Assembly: GCF_001718195.1 (NCBI RefSeq) | Contig: NZ_MCNV01000028.1 | Span: forward strand, 28,281 to 92,280 | Origin: Paraburkholderia nodosa | GTDB lineage: Bacteria > Pseudomonadota > Gammaproteobacteria > Burkholderiales > Burkholderiaceae | DNA: 64,000 nt | Direction: 5' to 3' | The notes under the pieces: model-generated | The model's database searches: none | What the model saw: only the letters and a program-made list of their open reading frames with translations | What the model was told of the DNA's origin: nothing | Made by a program: the position numbers and the translations under genes | Shown: positions 1 through 9,264 of the stretch, piece by piece | Numbering within the stretch: the first letter of the stretch is position 1 | How the letters are laid out: each line of letters opens with the position of its first letter

Positions 1-389
1 TTTGGAAAGGAAATACTGATTAATTAGCCCGTCGCTTATGTCGGAGCAGACGGACGGATCCTACAAACGATAGACATCGACACGCCCAGGGAAACTTGCC
101 GCTTGGCTCGGGCTCACGCCGCAACATCATTCATTCGGAGCAAGGGCTAGCCGGGATCACCAAGCCACGACACCGATACATTTGCTCGAAGCGTGCCCGC
201 CTCCGTGAGCCCGCTGCCGATGGTCTTGGCTTAGGTAATCGTGCAGATGGGTGCATACAATCGCCGAAGCTGCAAGGATTGTCCTCATGATCTAAAGCTC
301 CGCTCTAGGTGTTGTTACGTTTGACGTTCCCCAAATTGTCGGAGCGGGCGGGCTTCCGACGACACTTCCTTCATTCAAGGCCTATTGAC
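1..389. other. No gene seen; region downstream of tmoE
   Basis: No convincing reading frame was found on either strand. In related toluene monooxygenase operons the reductase gene tmoF would follow tmoE here, but nothing resembling a flavin/2Fe-2S reductase is present. A short inverted repeat (GTCGGA at 338-343 against TCCGAC at 355-360) could form a hairpin just after the tmoE stop. It lacks a T-run in the direction of transcription, so it is only a weak terminator candidate. Confidence 0.5.
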
Positions 390-1376
390 TCACAGTCGGA
401 TCGAACGCCGGAATTCGCGCGTGGCTACCTTCGCGCGTGCGCTAGCTCCGCGTGCGTCCGGCAAGACGGCGCACCATGCTGTTATGGCGTCAATGGCAAG
501 CGGCTCCCATTTGTGCACCCACGCACGCAGCACGGCGTGATTGCCTTCCTGTTCGATGGCCATGCGAACGAGCTCCTTGGCCCAACGCCGATGCCGCTCG
601 GTGTCAATGAGCTGCGCATCGGTAAGAAGGCCGAGTAGGATATCGCCGTTTTGGCGCGCCGTGACGCCGAGGCCGCGCAATACGGTCTCTTCCACTGCCG
701 GGCGTACCACGAGATTTAGCGCGACAAAGCATTCAGCCCAGTCCCACGCGGTGAGTGCTTCTTCAACTAGTTTTCGCCAGCCCTGCCAAGGCGGGTCGAG
801 TTCCCAGCGGCGCCGCTCATCGCTGCCGAAGCCGAGGTCCGCAAAAGTCAGGGACAGTTCTTTGGTGCGATACGCGGTGTGCGTGAGCCAGCGCAGAGAG
901 TCAGCGGTCTGGTATGCGGCACAGTTGGAGATCGTGGAAGCGGGGGCCATCTGGACCAGATACGCTGAGCCCATCTGCAGCGCATGAAACAGGAAGCGAG
1001 CGGGGGTATAGACGCGTGCGAGCGAGGCCGCCCATGGCCGGGCGAGTTGGGCGTCGTGACCGCGCGTGGAGAACTGGTCGAGGAGACCATATACGTAAGT
1101 TTCCTGACCATCCTGCAGCAGGTTGTACGTGCGATAGACGATCTGGTCTGGATCACGAAATGCGTTCCAGTCGGGATGTCGCAGCGGCGAGGCGTTGCGG
1201 TTGCGCTTGAACCATTGCGCCATTTCGAAGTTAGGGTCCAGTTCGAAGGGGGCGTCGGGGTTGTCGGTGGTATAGTGCAAGTTCGTCGAGACGATCTCAT
1301 ACTCGCTTGGCTTGCGCCGCCGCGCGGCTAGATGGCTCCATGTTTTCAGCGGCTTGAGGACTTCGGGCTCAGTCAT
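390..1376 (-). CDS. tmoE: Toluene monooxygenase hydroxylase beta subunit (TmoE-like)
   Basis: Beta subunit of a four-component soluble diiron monooxygenase. In the family it pairs with the alpha subunit to build the (alpha-beta-gamma)2 hydroxylase and carries no metal ligands. The 328-residue length fits TmoE/TouE. The protein opens with the family's PLKTWSHLA-type N-terminus and continues with FELDPNFEMAQWFKRNR and a helical body. The ATG at 1376 has a GGAG Shine-Dalgarno six bases upstream. It is the last gene of the tmoABCDE operon, 12 bp after tmoD. Substrate (toluene, alkene or another small hydrocarbon) cannot be told from this subunit. Confidence 0.9.
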   Translation of the reverse strand: MTEPEVLKPLKTWSHLAARRRKPSEYEIVSTNLHYTTDNPDAPFELDPNFEMAQWFKRNRNASPLRHPDWNAFRDPDQIVYRTYNLLQDGQETYVYGLLDQFSTRGHDAQLARPWAASLARVYTPARFLFHALQMGSAYLVQMAPASTISNCAAYQTADSLRWLTHTAYRTKELSLTFADLGFGSDERRRWELDPPWQGWRKLVEEALTAWDWAECFVALNLVVRPAVEETVLRGLGVTARQNGDILLGLLTDAQLIDTERHRRWAKELVRMAIEQEGNHAVLRAWVHKWEPLAIDAITAWCAVLPDARGASARAKVATREFRRSIRL

Positions 1377-1388
1377 GCTCGTCTCCGG

Positions 1389-1703
1389 TTAAAGCGTTTT
1401 CTCGTAGTAAAACCGCACGTAGCATTCGGTTGTTTCGATGCGGCCTGAAAACGAGCTGAGGCTGACTTCCAGCTCGCACATCATGAACGGTCGGCCAAGC
1501 GTTTCCTCAAGCGTGGAGCGGCGGAGGATCAGTTCGCCATCCGTATCGATGCGCACATACGCGAATTTGTCGTCCACGCGGATCGTCTTGCCGGGGTTGT
1601 CTTCGTGCGCGGCTTCGATGACGCCCGCCGTAATGTTGCCCGCACGAAGCACGGGACCCACGCGGTTGTTGCGGTAAGCCAAGGCGGTGGTTTCGGTGGT
1701 CAT
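1389..1703 (-). CDS. tmoD: Toluene monooxygenase effector/coupling protein (TmoD-like)
   Basis: Small cofactor-free effector protein of the TmoD/MmoB/DmpM family, which binds the hydroxylase and couples electron transfer to hydroxylation. The product has 104 residues from the ATG at 1703 and begins MTTETTALAYRNNRVGPVLR, the typical GPVLRAG N-terminus of TmoD. An in-frame start further upstream at 1763 would overlap tmoC and adds residues foreign to the family, so it was not used. The gene lies between tmoC and tmoE in the canonical order. Confidence 0.88.
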   Translation of the reverse strand: MTTETTALAYRNNRVGPVLRAGNITAGVIEAAHEDNPGKTIRVDDKFAYVRIDTDGELILRRSTLEETLGRPFMMCELEVSLSSFSGRIETTECYVRFYYEKTL

Positions 1704-1722
1704 GATCGGTTCTCTGTGACGT

Positions 1723-2058
1723 TCAGGAATGGGCAAAGAGGGTTTCAACGCTGCCCACCGCAACGAGAACGTCTTCGCCCTCGATCTTTGCGGGGTATTC
1801 GCGAAGCCGGGAGTCGCCAGGATTGATTCCTTTGCCGGTATTCACGTCGAAGGTCCATTGATGCGCGCGGCACATCAGCACGCGGCCGTCGAACTTTCCT
1901 TCCCCGAGCGGAATCGCCTGATGCGGACAAGCGCCCCGAAAGGCGTGCGGCTCGCCGCCTTCTGAGTTCACCACCACAATCACGCGGCCATCCACCTCCG
2001 CTTCGATCATCTCGCCTGCCCAAAGGTCGTCGAGCGTGCAGACTTTCTGGTACTTCAT
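1723..2058 (-). CDS. tmoC: Rieske-type ferredoxin of toluene monooxygenase (TmoC-like)
   Basis: Rieske [2Fe-2S] ferredoxin of 111 residues that passes electrons from a reductase to the hydroxylase. Both ligand pairs are visible: C-P-H in ACPHQAIPLGEGKF and C-R-A-H in LMCRAHQWTF. The start is the ATG at 2058 (MKYQKVCTLDDLW); the open frame continues upstream to 2244, but that part runs across tmoB. It sits 7 bp after tmoB. The partner reductase TmoF is not encoded in the window. Confidence 0.9.
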   Translation of the reverse strand: MKYQKVCTLDDLWAGEMIEAEVDGRVIVVVNSEGGEPHAFRGACPHQAIPLGEGKFDGRVLMCRAHQWTFDVNTGKGINPGDSRLREYPAKIEGEDVLVAVGSVETLFAHS

Positions 2059-2065
2059 TTCGACC

Positions 2066-2326
2066 TCATTCGTCGCAAAAGATGAATTCGAGCGTTTCCA
2101 TCGGCTTGATATCCGTCTCGCGGAGCTTTGCGTCGCGCGCGTAGAACTGCCCGGCGCCCTGGCGCCGCACGCGCACAACCTTGTCAGGCCGTGGGATGAC
2201 GCGTCGGCCCACGGAATGGAACGCGGCGGCGGCCGCAACTTCATCCATCGTATTGCCGGTATCCACCGGCAACAGCTGCAATACGAAGTCGTATTGAAAA
2301 TTTGAGATCACATGGAAGAGTGCCAT
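2066..2326 (-). CDS. tmoB: Toluene monooxygenase gamma subunit (TmoB-like)
   Basis: Gamma subunit of the hydroxylase, a small ubiquitin-like fold protein in the known structures. The 86-residue product MALFHVISNFQYDFVLQLLP matches the TmoB/TouB pattern and carries the VGRRVIPRPDKVVRVRRQG stretch. A GAGGA Shine-Dalgarno lies four bases before the ATG at 2326. The gene is 24 bp after tmoA, in operon order A-B-C-D-E. Confidence 0.88.
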   Translation of the reverse strand: MALFHVISNFQYDFVLQLLPVDTGNTMDEVAAAAAFHSVGRRVIPRPDKVVRVRRQGAGQFYARDAKLRETDIKPMETLEFIFCDE

Positions 2327-2350
2327 GTCGTCCTCGTTTGCGTGGCAGCC

Positions 2351-3856
2351 TCAGGCGGCTTGTTTTGTTGTCACGGGTCCTCGGTACGATTCGACCCATG
2401 CATACTGGTGCGCGTCGTCGCCCATTTCGCCCGGCGCGAGCCCCATGTAGTTCAACGCGCCCAACAGGTCGGGTGGCTGGATATGACCGGCGAGGAGGCG
2501 ATCGACGAGCGTGAGGTGATCGCGGTAACGAACCGGGTCCTGCTGGAAGACCCAGCGGTCGATTTCCGAATTGAAGTGATACCTGCGGCCGTTATGGTCT
2601 AGAGGGTAGTCCTTCACGTTCCAGCCATCGCCCGGAATGGCGCAAATGGGCAACTGGCTCATGTTGCAGAGGACAGGCAGCGTTTCGGGCATCGTAAGTT
2701 CCCGGCGGCCGAGGAGCAGGTTTTCGATAATGACGTCCCATACCTTGCCGAACGAGTTGTTCCAGCCGGGATATTTTTCTTCCAGCCAGTCGCGGCATTC
2801 GGGCGTCACGCCAGCTGCGGGGTCCCACCAAACCGTGGGACGCCAAAACCAGATGCCTAGCTGATAGGCGTGGTGCTGGTAATCGAATTCATTGATCAAC
2901 TGGTCCCAGTACCAGGGCAAATCGAGGCCGAGATCGATGAGTGTCCGCTCAAACTGACTGACGATCCACTCGCGCGCGAATTCCTTGAACGACTGGTTGC
3001 GGTGCTCGATCGGCGTGGCGTAGTCCATCGACGATCCCGTGAGCAGACAGAACAGGCGCCATGTCCGTGCGATTGCGACATCCACGAGCTTCTGGGCCTC
3101 CGTCTTACGGCCGTTTGCAATCAGAATGTGCAGCGCCGGGCCGCCGATTTGCGCATGTCGCGATTCGTCCGTTTGAATGCTGGAGATCAGGCTTGCGAAA
3201 GTGAAATCGCCGACGTTGACTGCGTCGGCTGCCAGACCGAGGAACTGTACATTGGTGAAGCCCGTTTCGAGCGCGAAGGTGAGCATAACCGCGATCTCGA
3301 TCGCGCTGCGGGACATAAAAAGGTCGTCAAATGTGTTGCGGGCGGCAATTGCACCCCACTGGTTCGTGTGACAGGCCTTGTGCGCCCAGTCAAACTGCCT
3401 GTCTTTTGCACAGTAGTCGTGAGGGAAGTAGAGCTGCAACTGCCCGTGACGGTTTTCGTCGAGCATGCCGAAGGTGGCCATGTTGCGCATCCCTGGTGCA
3501 CGGCCGAAGCGAACCATGCGTGCTTCGGCGCTCATTGCCGCATACTCGCCGAGTGCAATGGCGCCGTAATGGGCCTTAAGGATGGAAAGCCAGCCTGGAT
3601 CGGTATCCTCGAAGCTGCGGCAGCAATTCAGGGCTGCCTTCACAGCATAGGCACCAGCGTCTTTTTCGCGCTGGATACGGACGTACTCGGGATACGACGT
3701 CTTGTACGGCTCGTCGTAGCTCTCCCATTGGACCATCGGAATACCTTGTGCGCCAGACATGATGTCGGGAAAGAGATCCGAATCCGACACGTAGGACGGG
3801 GTCCAATTGTTGGCGCGGGCGATGTCGTACCAGTCGACGCGTTCCAATAACGCCAT
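2351..3856 (-). CDS. tmoA: Toluene monooxygenase hydroxylase alpha subunit (TmoA-like)
   Basis: Catalytic diiron subunit, 501 residues. From the ATG at 3856 every metal ligand falls at the number known for T4MO/ToMO: Glu104 (GEYAA), Glu134 and His137 (DENRHG), Glu197 (ALETGF), Glu231 and His234 (DESRHA). No key residue is missing, so the enzyme should be active if a reductase is supplied from elsewhere. The ATG is preceded by AGGAGACTTGACC; a TTG six bases further upstream is less likely. An exact sigma-54 promoter match lies 75 bp upstream. Close relatives oxidise toluene, benzene or small alkenes; the natural substrate here is unknown. Confidence 0.94.
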   Translation of the reverse strand: MALLERVDWYDIARANNWTPSYVSDSDLFPDIMSGAQGIPMVQWESYDEPYKTSYPEYVRIQREKDAGAYAVKAALNCCRSFEDTDPGWLSILKAHYGAIALGEYAAMSAEARMVRFGRAPGMRNMATFGMLDENRHGQLQLYFPHDYCAKDRQFDWAHKACHTNQWGAIAARNTFDDLFMSRSAIEIAVMLTFALETGFTNVQFLGLAADAVNVGDFTFASLISSIQTDESRHAQIGGPALHILIANGRKTEAQKLVDVAIARTWRLFCLLTGSSMDYATPIEHRNQSFKEFAREWIVSQFERTLIDLGLDLPWYWDQLINEFDYQHHAYQLGIWFWRPTVWWDPAAGVTPECRDWLEEKYPGWNNSFGKVWDVIIENLLLGRRELTMPETLPVLCNMSQLPICAIPGDGWNVKDYPLDHNGRRYHFNSEIDRWVFQQDPVRYRDHLTLVDRLLAGHIQPPDLLGALNYMGLAPGEMGDDAHQYAWVESYRGPVTTKQAA

Positions 3857-3930
3857 GGTCAAGTCTCCTTCGTAAGTCGCGATTTGGTTTGCCGGAGCAC
3901 TATTGCATCCGCCGGGCGGGTTACCTCAGA

Positions 3931-3945
3931 GCAAAATCGGTGCCA
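3931..3945 (-). promoter_or_regulatory. Sigma-54 (-24/-12) promoter of tmoABCDE
   Basis: On the minus strand the bases read TGGCACCGATTTTGC, an exact match to TGGCAC-N5-TTGC. The -12 GC lies about 75 bp before the tmoA ATG. Such promoters need an AAA+ activator, which could be NifA (encoded at 51.8 kb) or an XylR/TbuT-type aromatic sensor. No clean NifA site (TGT-N10-ACA) was found between here and 4330. Confidence 0.8.
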
Positions 3946-4507
3946 ATGTGCCGACCTGATTGCATCGGCGAGGAAGAAGTCCCGGGAAAGGGAGATCGAA
4001 GATATACGCGCCCGTTGCCGGGGGGGCGATCCGAATGCGCTAGTTTCCACGGGCGAGGAGTTAGAAAACCAGCAACGCGGGCAAGCGCGAAAGCTGCCGC
4101 GTGACACAAGGCCGGTACCAGGTCTTTTTTCGCAGGACCGAATCCACTCGGCATTAACTGAGAGTGCGTCCCGGGTCCTTCTCGTCGAGGGATTGTTCTG
4201 TCTGCCGGCATAACCACAGACCGAAGCCCCCGATCCTTGATTCCGAATGAGTTAGCGCGTCTGCCGCGACCTGAATGCACTAGGCGGGAATGTCTGGATT
4301 GTTATATAGATAACGCGCAATGTGGCACTTCTTCGACAAAAACTCGGACAACGTTAAAGCGAACTGTCGCGGTCAACTGATTCCGCGGAAGAAGGGTCTT
4401 TCGGTGACGGTGTTGCCTTGTAGGCGGTGGGCAACAGGCGAGCCAGCGTGGAGTGCAAGCACTGGAATGTTCGAGAAGACGAATACTGGTAGCTATTGCG
4501 CCGGGCC
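3946..4507. other. Intergenic region upstream of the tmo promoter
   Basis: About 560 bp without a supportable gene, between the sigma-54 promoter and the end of the broken ATP-grasp gene. It is where an enhancer site for the sigma-54 activator would be expected; I see no perfect TGT-N10-ACA. Confidence 0.4.
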
Positions 4508-5524
4508 TCATTGTGGTTTCTGAGCTGCAATGCGGAGCTCTGACATGGGGAGGCGTTCAGCGACTACAGGCAGCCGTGTATCCAATAAGAACATCGGCAG
4601 TACTGGTCTGCGCGTAGCGTTGACAGTAATCGAGATTGACTTAGCTAGCTCAACGAGCCGATAGATCCGGTCGCCACCGAGCCGCACGGCGATTTCGATC
4701 AGCGTGGGACCGTCGCGCGTCATGCGCACTTCCGCATGAAACACGCCCAGCGTCAAGCCGATCTGTCTCGCCACCGTTTCGACATACGCGCTCAGCCGAG
4801 CTGGGTCGCGCTCGTCGAGCGTAGCGTCGACCACATGTCCCATCTCGACGAAGTACGGCTCGGGCCCGAGGATCTTTTCGGTAACGGCAAGCACGCGCGG
4901 ACCGAGTGGACCGACGTAGCCTTCTACGCTGTACTCGGGGCCGTCGAGATACTTTCAAGCATCATCGCTTGACCGACTTCGCGGCCCATGTCCGGCACAG
5001 ATCGATTCGCAACGCTGCGGATTATCGCGTGCAACTGCGCGAGGGAATCGACGCGGCGCACCAGTAGGCTGCCGCAACCATCGACCGCCTTCACTATGGC
5101 AGGAAATCCGACGTGCGCCGCCGCGCGGGCGACGTCGCCACGCTTCGCGATCGACGCGAAACGCGGGACGGCGAGCCCGGACATGCTAAGTCGCCGACGG
5201 CAACGGTATTTGTCGCGTTGTGAGCGCGGCCGCTTCGGGCGCTAGATGAGGTAAGCCCAATTGTGCGGCCGTCTGCGCGACGATGTCGACCGCGTACTCA
5301 AAGCCGGCAACGAGCGCGTCGATGCCTCCGACTGTCCGCACCGCCGCAGCGACGTCATCAGCCGAGCCAGTGTCGACACTCGTCAGCGACGCGACGGTCC
5401 GTAGGTGCGTTGGCGGCACGATGCGAGTATCTGCGCAGAACGCGTGTACCGGATGCCCGAGCCGCTGCGCTGCAGCGACCGGCGCGGTGCCCGATGAGAC
5501 GGGCTCTACTACGACAGTAGCCAT
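4508..5524 (-). pseudogene. Frameshifted ATP-grasp ligase (paralogue of the gene at 48093-49226)
   Basis: Three reading-frame blocks in a row (5186-5524, 4924-5184, 4508-4894) together align with the 377-residue ATP-grasp protein at 48093-49226. Shared signatures include VEPxSSGTA at the N-terminus, GLPHLxPEAAALT, HVGFPA and GxFHAxVRxTRDGP near the C-terminus. At least two frame changes (near 5185 and near 4910) break it. The acidic active-site residues survive in the decoded sequence (GVFHAEVRM, TLIEIAVRLGGD), unlike in the intact-frame paralogue. The last 60-70 residues also differ and the C-terminus looks truncated. The start at 5524 has a GGAG Shine-Dalgarno and lies 10 bp after the expected stop of the upstream heme-oxygenase-like gene. 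Confidence 0.8.
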
Positions 5525-5534
5525 GATGCGCTCC

Positions 5535-6225
5535 TCATGCGACGACCACCTCCGACTGGCGCCCGGTTTCTGCCTTCAGTTCGTCGAAGTAATCGCCGAC
5601 CAAGCAAGTTGCGCAGATGCATTTCGGCCTTGTCGATGCCACCCCATCCGTCGATCGCCCGCTGGAGGGAGGCGCACATCAGACCGTCGCGGTCGCGCGG
5701 TTCGTCGTATTGGATATGGCCAAGTGAACCCTTAACGGTGTGGTGGCCGAAGGCTCGACCCGCAGCCTCGGTGATCGTCTTATTGTAGCGGCCCGAATAC
5801 CATTCGACGAACCAGTTCCACACCATCGTCGGCAACGGGCCATCGCGTTCGATGCTGAGATACAAGTAATTGATCAGCTTGCTGGTCGAGTGGAGCGGCT
5901 GAATGGTGTCAATCCGTTCGGCGGTGAGGTCAAATTTTTTGATGTCGCGCAGAAAGAGTCCTTCGTGGCCGTATTGCTCGGCGAGGTATTGCGAGAGGAT
6001 CTGCGCGAGTTGATTGTCCTTGAAGCCAATCTTGTAGAGCGCGAATGCATCGATTTCATTGTTCAGGCGGATGCGCAGCACTGTCTCGACGAGATGCCGC
6101 CGATAGTATTCGCGGTCGATCCGTTCGCCGCGGTGAAACGCGGCGGTGTCGGGCGAGGCGGAAAAGAGCGCCTGCATTTCACAGTCTGCAACCGGTTCGA
6201 AACGGGCACGATCTTGGTGGGCCAT
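5535..6225 (-). pseudogene. Heme-oxygenase-like protein, C-terminally frameshifted copy
   Basis: Helical protein strongly similar to the one at 49223-49936; shared blocks include RHLVETVLRIRLNNE, FALYKIG, YLYLSI-RDGPLPTM and WYSGRYNK. The fold looks like the TENA/heme-oxygenase (PF14518-type) group, whose members are metal-dependent oxidases or oxygenases. The first ~200 residues are continuous. A one-base gain near 5613 then diverts the frame to a stop at 5509; removing that base restores a C-terminus like the paralogue and a TGA at 5535-5537. The motif EQYGHE carries the usual His of the family. It sits between the EamA pseudogene and the ATP-grasp pseudogene in one ancient operon. Function unknown. 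Confidence 0.7.
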
Positions 6226-6383
6226 TTTCAGTCTCCAGTAAAACTACATGAAGGGAAACAGCATCGCGAGCGCGACACATACAACGACGAAGCGAACCAT
6301 CCCTAGTTAGTGTCTCGGCAACATTCGAAGACTTGGAAGAAAATGCAGTGCGAGACGACGATCCAATTGCCGGCAACACTGGC

Positions 6384-7334
6384 CTATTTTTGGCGACAGC
6401 AGGCTGTACTGGCGCAGACCACGAGCAACGTGCCGATGCTTTGCAAGCCCGTCATAGGCTGACCGAGGACGATAAAACCGATTGCGGCGGCAATGGCGGG
6501 TTCGACGCTCATCAGAATGCCGAACGCGGACGCCGTCATGCGCCGCAGCGCGAACATTTCGAGTACGTAGGGCAGGAGCGGCACGAGTACCGCGAGATAT
6601 GCGGCGTCAATCAGTTGAGCGGCGGGGCAGATGGCCACCGCTTTGCGCAAGACCAAACGGCGTGGTGACAAGGGCCGCGACGATCAGCGACATTGAGAGC
6701 CCCTGCAGGCCATCGAACAGCGTGCCGACTCGTTTCATCATCACGATGTAGGTTGCGCAGCCGAGCGCAGCCCCAATCGGAAAGACCAGCGCGGCGAGCG
6801 AGGTGGTCCATATGCCGCCCTGCCGCGCAATCAGGACGACGCCGACCATCGCCACCATGGGCCACACCACACTAGCATCCGGAATTTGCGGATGTCGGCC
6901 ATCGCGACGAAGAGGGGGCCAATGAAGCTGATGGCGACTCCGAGACCAAGGGGCACGCGTTGCACGGCTTCGAAGTAGCACAGCATCATGCCGGCCATGG
7001 CGCTACCGAGAACGAGAGCGGCGATCCAGCGCTGTCGGGAGTAGGCATGGAGCGGCGGTCGCATCGCGATCGCGAGTACCAATCCCGCGAAACAAAGACG
7101 CAGCCAAGTCGTGCTGAGCGTACCGTATCGGATCATCACGGGTCGCGACAATGCAGCACCAAGCTGCACGCTGCTGCACATCGATGCGATAGCCATGGCA
7201 GGCGCGAGCACGCTGGAAAAACGTTGCGAAGACGGCTCAGAACCAAGGGCGTTAGCATCAAACGCATCGCCGTTAACTGGCTCAAGCCCGGTGTCGATAC
7301 GATTCGCTTGGACGGCATCTAAATCTTCGCTCAT
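6384..7334 (-). pseudogene. Broken EamA/RhtA-type exporter (DMT family)
   Basis: Three blocks in different frames (7334 to about 6870, about 6880-6640, 6671-6384) give one 10-TM-like EamA transporter resembling RhtA, the threonine/homoserine exporter. Recognisable pieces are APAMAIASMCSSVQLGAALS, LRLCFAGLVLAI, YFEAVQRVPLGLGVAISFIG and LSVEPAIAAAIGFIVLGQ-like LMSVEPAIAAAIGFIVLGQ. Two frameshifts, near 6870 and 6650, disable it. It is the first gene of the decayed exporter/heme-oxygenase-like/ATP-grasp operon and suggests that the pathway's product was exported. Confidence 0.75.
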
Positions 7335-7737
7335 ACTCGGCTTCGTGGCAACGACGGGAGAATCCTAACAGCGCAGATCCGCTTCGTATGAGCCATTAAT
7401 ATTTTTGAGCGCATCAATCATATCGATGATTCGCGATCCAGAAAAAGCTTGTTCTGCAGGTAAATGGTTTTGTCGCGGTAAGATCGGAGCGCTAGAATGC
7501 ACGTCTTGTGAAGTGACGGAACCGACCGCACGCTTCTCGGCAGGAGTGGGCTTGCGCGGGAGCGCCCGGTAACAAATCGACACAAACCCAACCGACGCAG
7601 CGACTCTTTGGAAAGGCATCCCGTGCATCAGTGAGGTGTATTTCAACAGCCTGCTAGATACTATGGAAGGGCCGCGGAAGTAAGCCTCCTGGAGTAAAAC
7701 GAGGATTCCGACACCCGTTTTCCGAGGTGGTACGCAA
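7335..7737. other. Intergenic region upstream of the decayed exporter operon
   Basis: About 400 bp between the EamA pseudogene and an IS110 remnant, with no supportable gene. At 7413-7427 the palindrome-like ATCAATCATATCGAT occurs; read on the minus strand it is ATC-N9-GAT, the core spacing of NodD and other LysR-type sites. It lies about 80 bp upstream of the pseudogene start, so it may be a relic operator. This is a visual match only. Confidence 0.35.
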
Positions 7738-8868
7738 ATGAATGCGCCTCGCACGGCCCTTCATGGGCAGGATACAACCATCACCGGATCGCTGTACGTC
7801 GCCTTTGAACTGGGTGACAAGAACTGGAAGCTCTCGCTGGGCGATGGAGTGCACTCCCGAGCCGCTGCACAGTGGCCGCTGGCGATACGGCCGCGGTCTT
7901 TACGGCGATTTCAAAAGCCAAAGCGCGCTGTCATCTGACCATCGATGCCCCGGTGCGCAGCTGTTATGAAGCCGGGCGTGACGGCTTCTGGCTTCGCCGC
8001 TGCCTGGAAGCACATCAGATCACGAACCTGGTGGTGGATTCAGCCAGTATCGAAGTGAACCGGCGCAGACGTCGCGTCAAGACCGACCGTCTCGACAGCG
8101 ACAAGCTTCTGTCGATGCTGATGCGTTACTACGGTGGTGAGCGCCGGGCTTGGGCGGTCGCACGTATCCCCACCCCCGAACAGGAAGATGAGCGGCGGGT
8201 ACACCGTGAACTCGCTCGCCTGAGGCAGGAGCGCACTGCCCATAGCAACCGCATCCGCTCGCTGCTGTACTCCACAACCTGCGGCCCGAGCGAATCGGTG
8301 GCCGCGCGTGGGCGCACTGGTGGACGCAGCACACTGCACAGCTGTTGCCTGCCCTGCGCTCCGAGATCGAACGCGAATTCGAACGGCTGTTGCTCGCTGC
8401 CAGGCCAGATCAGGGCGCTCGAGGTACAGCAGCAGCGCGAAGTGCGCAGCGGTGCGCAACCCGCGATTGCGCGGCTCGCGCTCCTTGCGGGTATCGGCAC
8501 CGGCAGTGCCTGGGTCCTGATCAGGGAACTGTTTGGTTGGCGGCAGTTTCACAACCGCCGTGAAGTGGCCGGCTGCCTGGGCTTAGCCCCGACGCCCTAT
8601 GCCAGCGGCACCAGTGAAGTTGAGCAGGGCATCAGCAAGATCGGCAACAAGCGAGCGCGATGGCTGATGGTGGAACTGGTTGCGCTTCCAGCCCAGCAGC
8701 CAGCTAAGCGATTGGTTCAACGAGCGCTTTGCAGGCGGCGACAAGCGTATGCGACGCATCGGCATTGTGGCACTTGCCAGACGTCTGGCGGTCGCGCTAT
8801 GGCGCATTCGGCGAGATTCCCCTCGGGGCAACCCTCAAGCCCCTGCGAAGAAGGTGACAGCGACCTGA
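7738..8868 (+). pseudogene. IS110-family transposase, frameshifted
   Basis: A DEDD-type IS110 transposase in pieces. The N-terminus runs from 7738 (SLYVAFELGDKNWKLSLGDG) and changes frame near 7880. The middle (SCYEAGRDGFWL, VVDSASIEVNRR, KTDRLDSDKLL) lies in the frame of 7872, and RNRIRSLL-like and LLAGIGTGSAWVLIRELFGW follow. The C-terminus (SDWFNERFAGGDKRMRRIGI) lies in the frame of 8680. At least three frame changes make it inactive. Ends of the element could not be defined, as is usual for IS110, which lacks clear terminal inverted repeats. Confidence 0.8.
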
Positions 8869-9264
8869 GTAGCCAACGTCGAGCGGCAGCAGCGTTTGAA
8901 GGTTCGGCGCGCCCGGACAGTAAGCGGGTCATCTTCGCAGGTGACCGTAGTTCTAGATGGGGCGCGTCCATAAGGGGCGGTTCCAGCGCCTTGCGCATGC
9001 GGTATGTGGTGCCCGGTCTCGTGCCGGAACGGATAGAAGTTGGTCCGGTCAAGTGCCCGGACTTCAGACACCCCGACCTCACTACTGTTCTCGCTTGATA
9101 TGGAGGATTGCAAAACATCTGATCGAGCAGGTTGTCCACGGCCAGCGTCGTGGTCGTAACAGACGACCCCGCCGGCCGGCCGTGGATAACCACCTGTCGC
9201 GCTCGGGAGATAACTGACGGGAAAACGGATCGCGAAAGGGCTTGACTTCCATTGCACCATAGAA
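8869..9264. other. IS-flanking spacer, no gene recognised
   Basis: About 400 bp between the IS110 remnant and the left end of the IS701-type element. A 9-bp inverted repeat (TCCACGGCC at 9135-9143, GGCCGTGGA at 9178-9186) is the only structure I noticed. Confidence 0.35.

Noticed and set aside
2870..3850. Long plus-strand open frame (326 codons) opposite tmoA
   Set aside because: It is the mirror of a well supported, family-matching gene and has no recognisable domain; long antisense frames are expected at this GC content.
4291..4318. TGT-N10-ATA and related sequences as a NifA enhancer for tmo
   Set aside because: None matches TGT-N10-ACA exactly, and single mismatches are frequent by chance.
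4319..4336. TGGCAC at 4323 as a second sigma-54 promoter on the plus strand
   Set aside because: The -12 position reads CGAC, not TTGC, and no gene follows on that strand.
9135..9186. Hairpin with 9-bp arms as an attenuator or attachment site
   Set aside because: The 34-base loop and lack of any neighbouring gene make it unremarkable.
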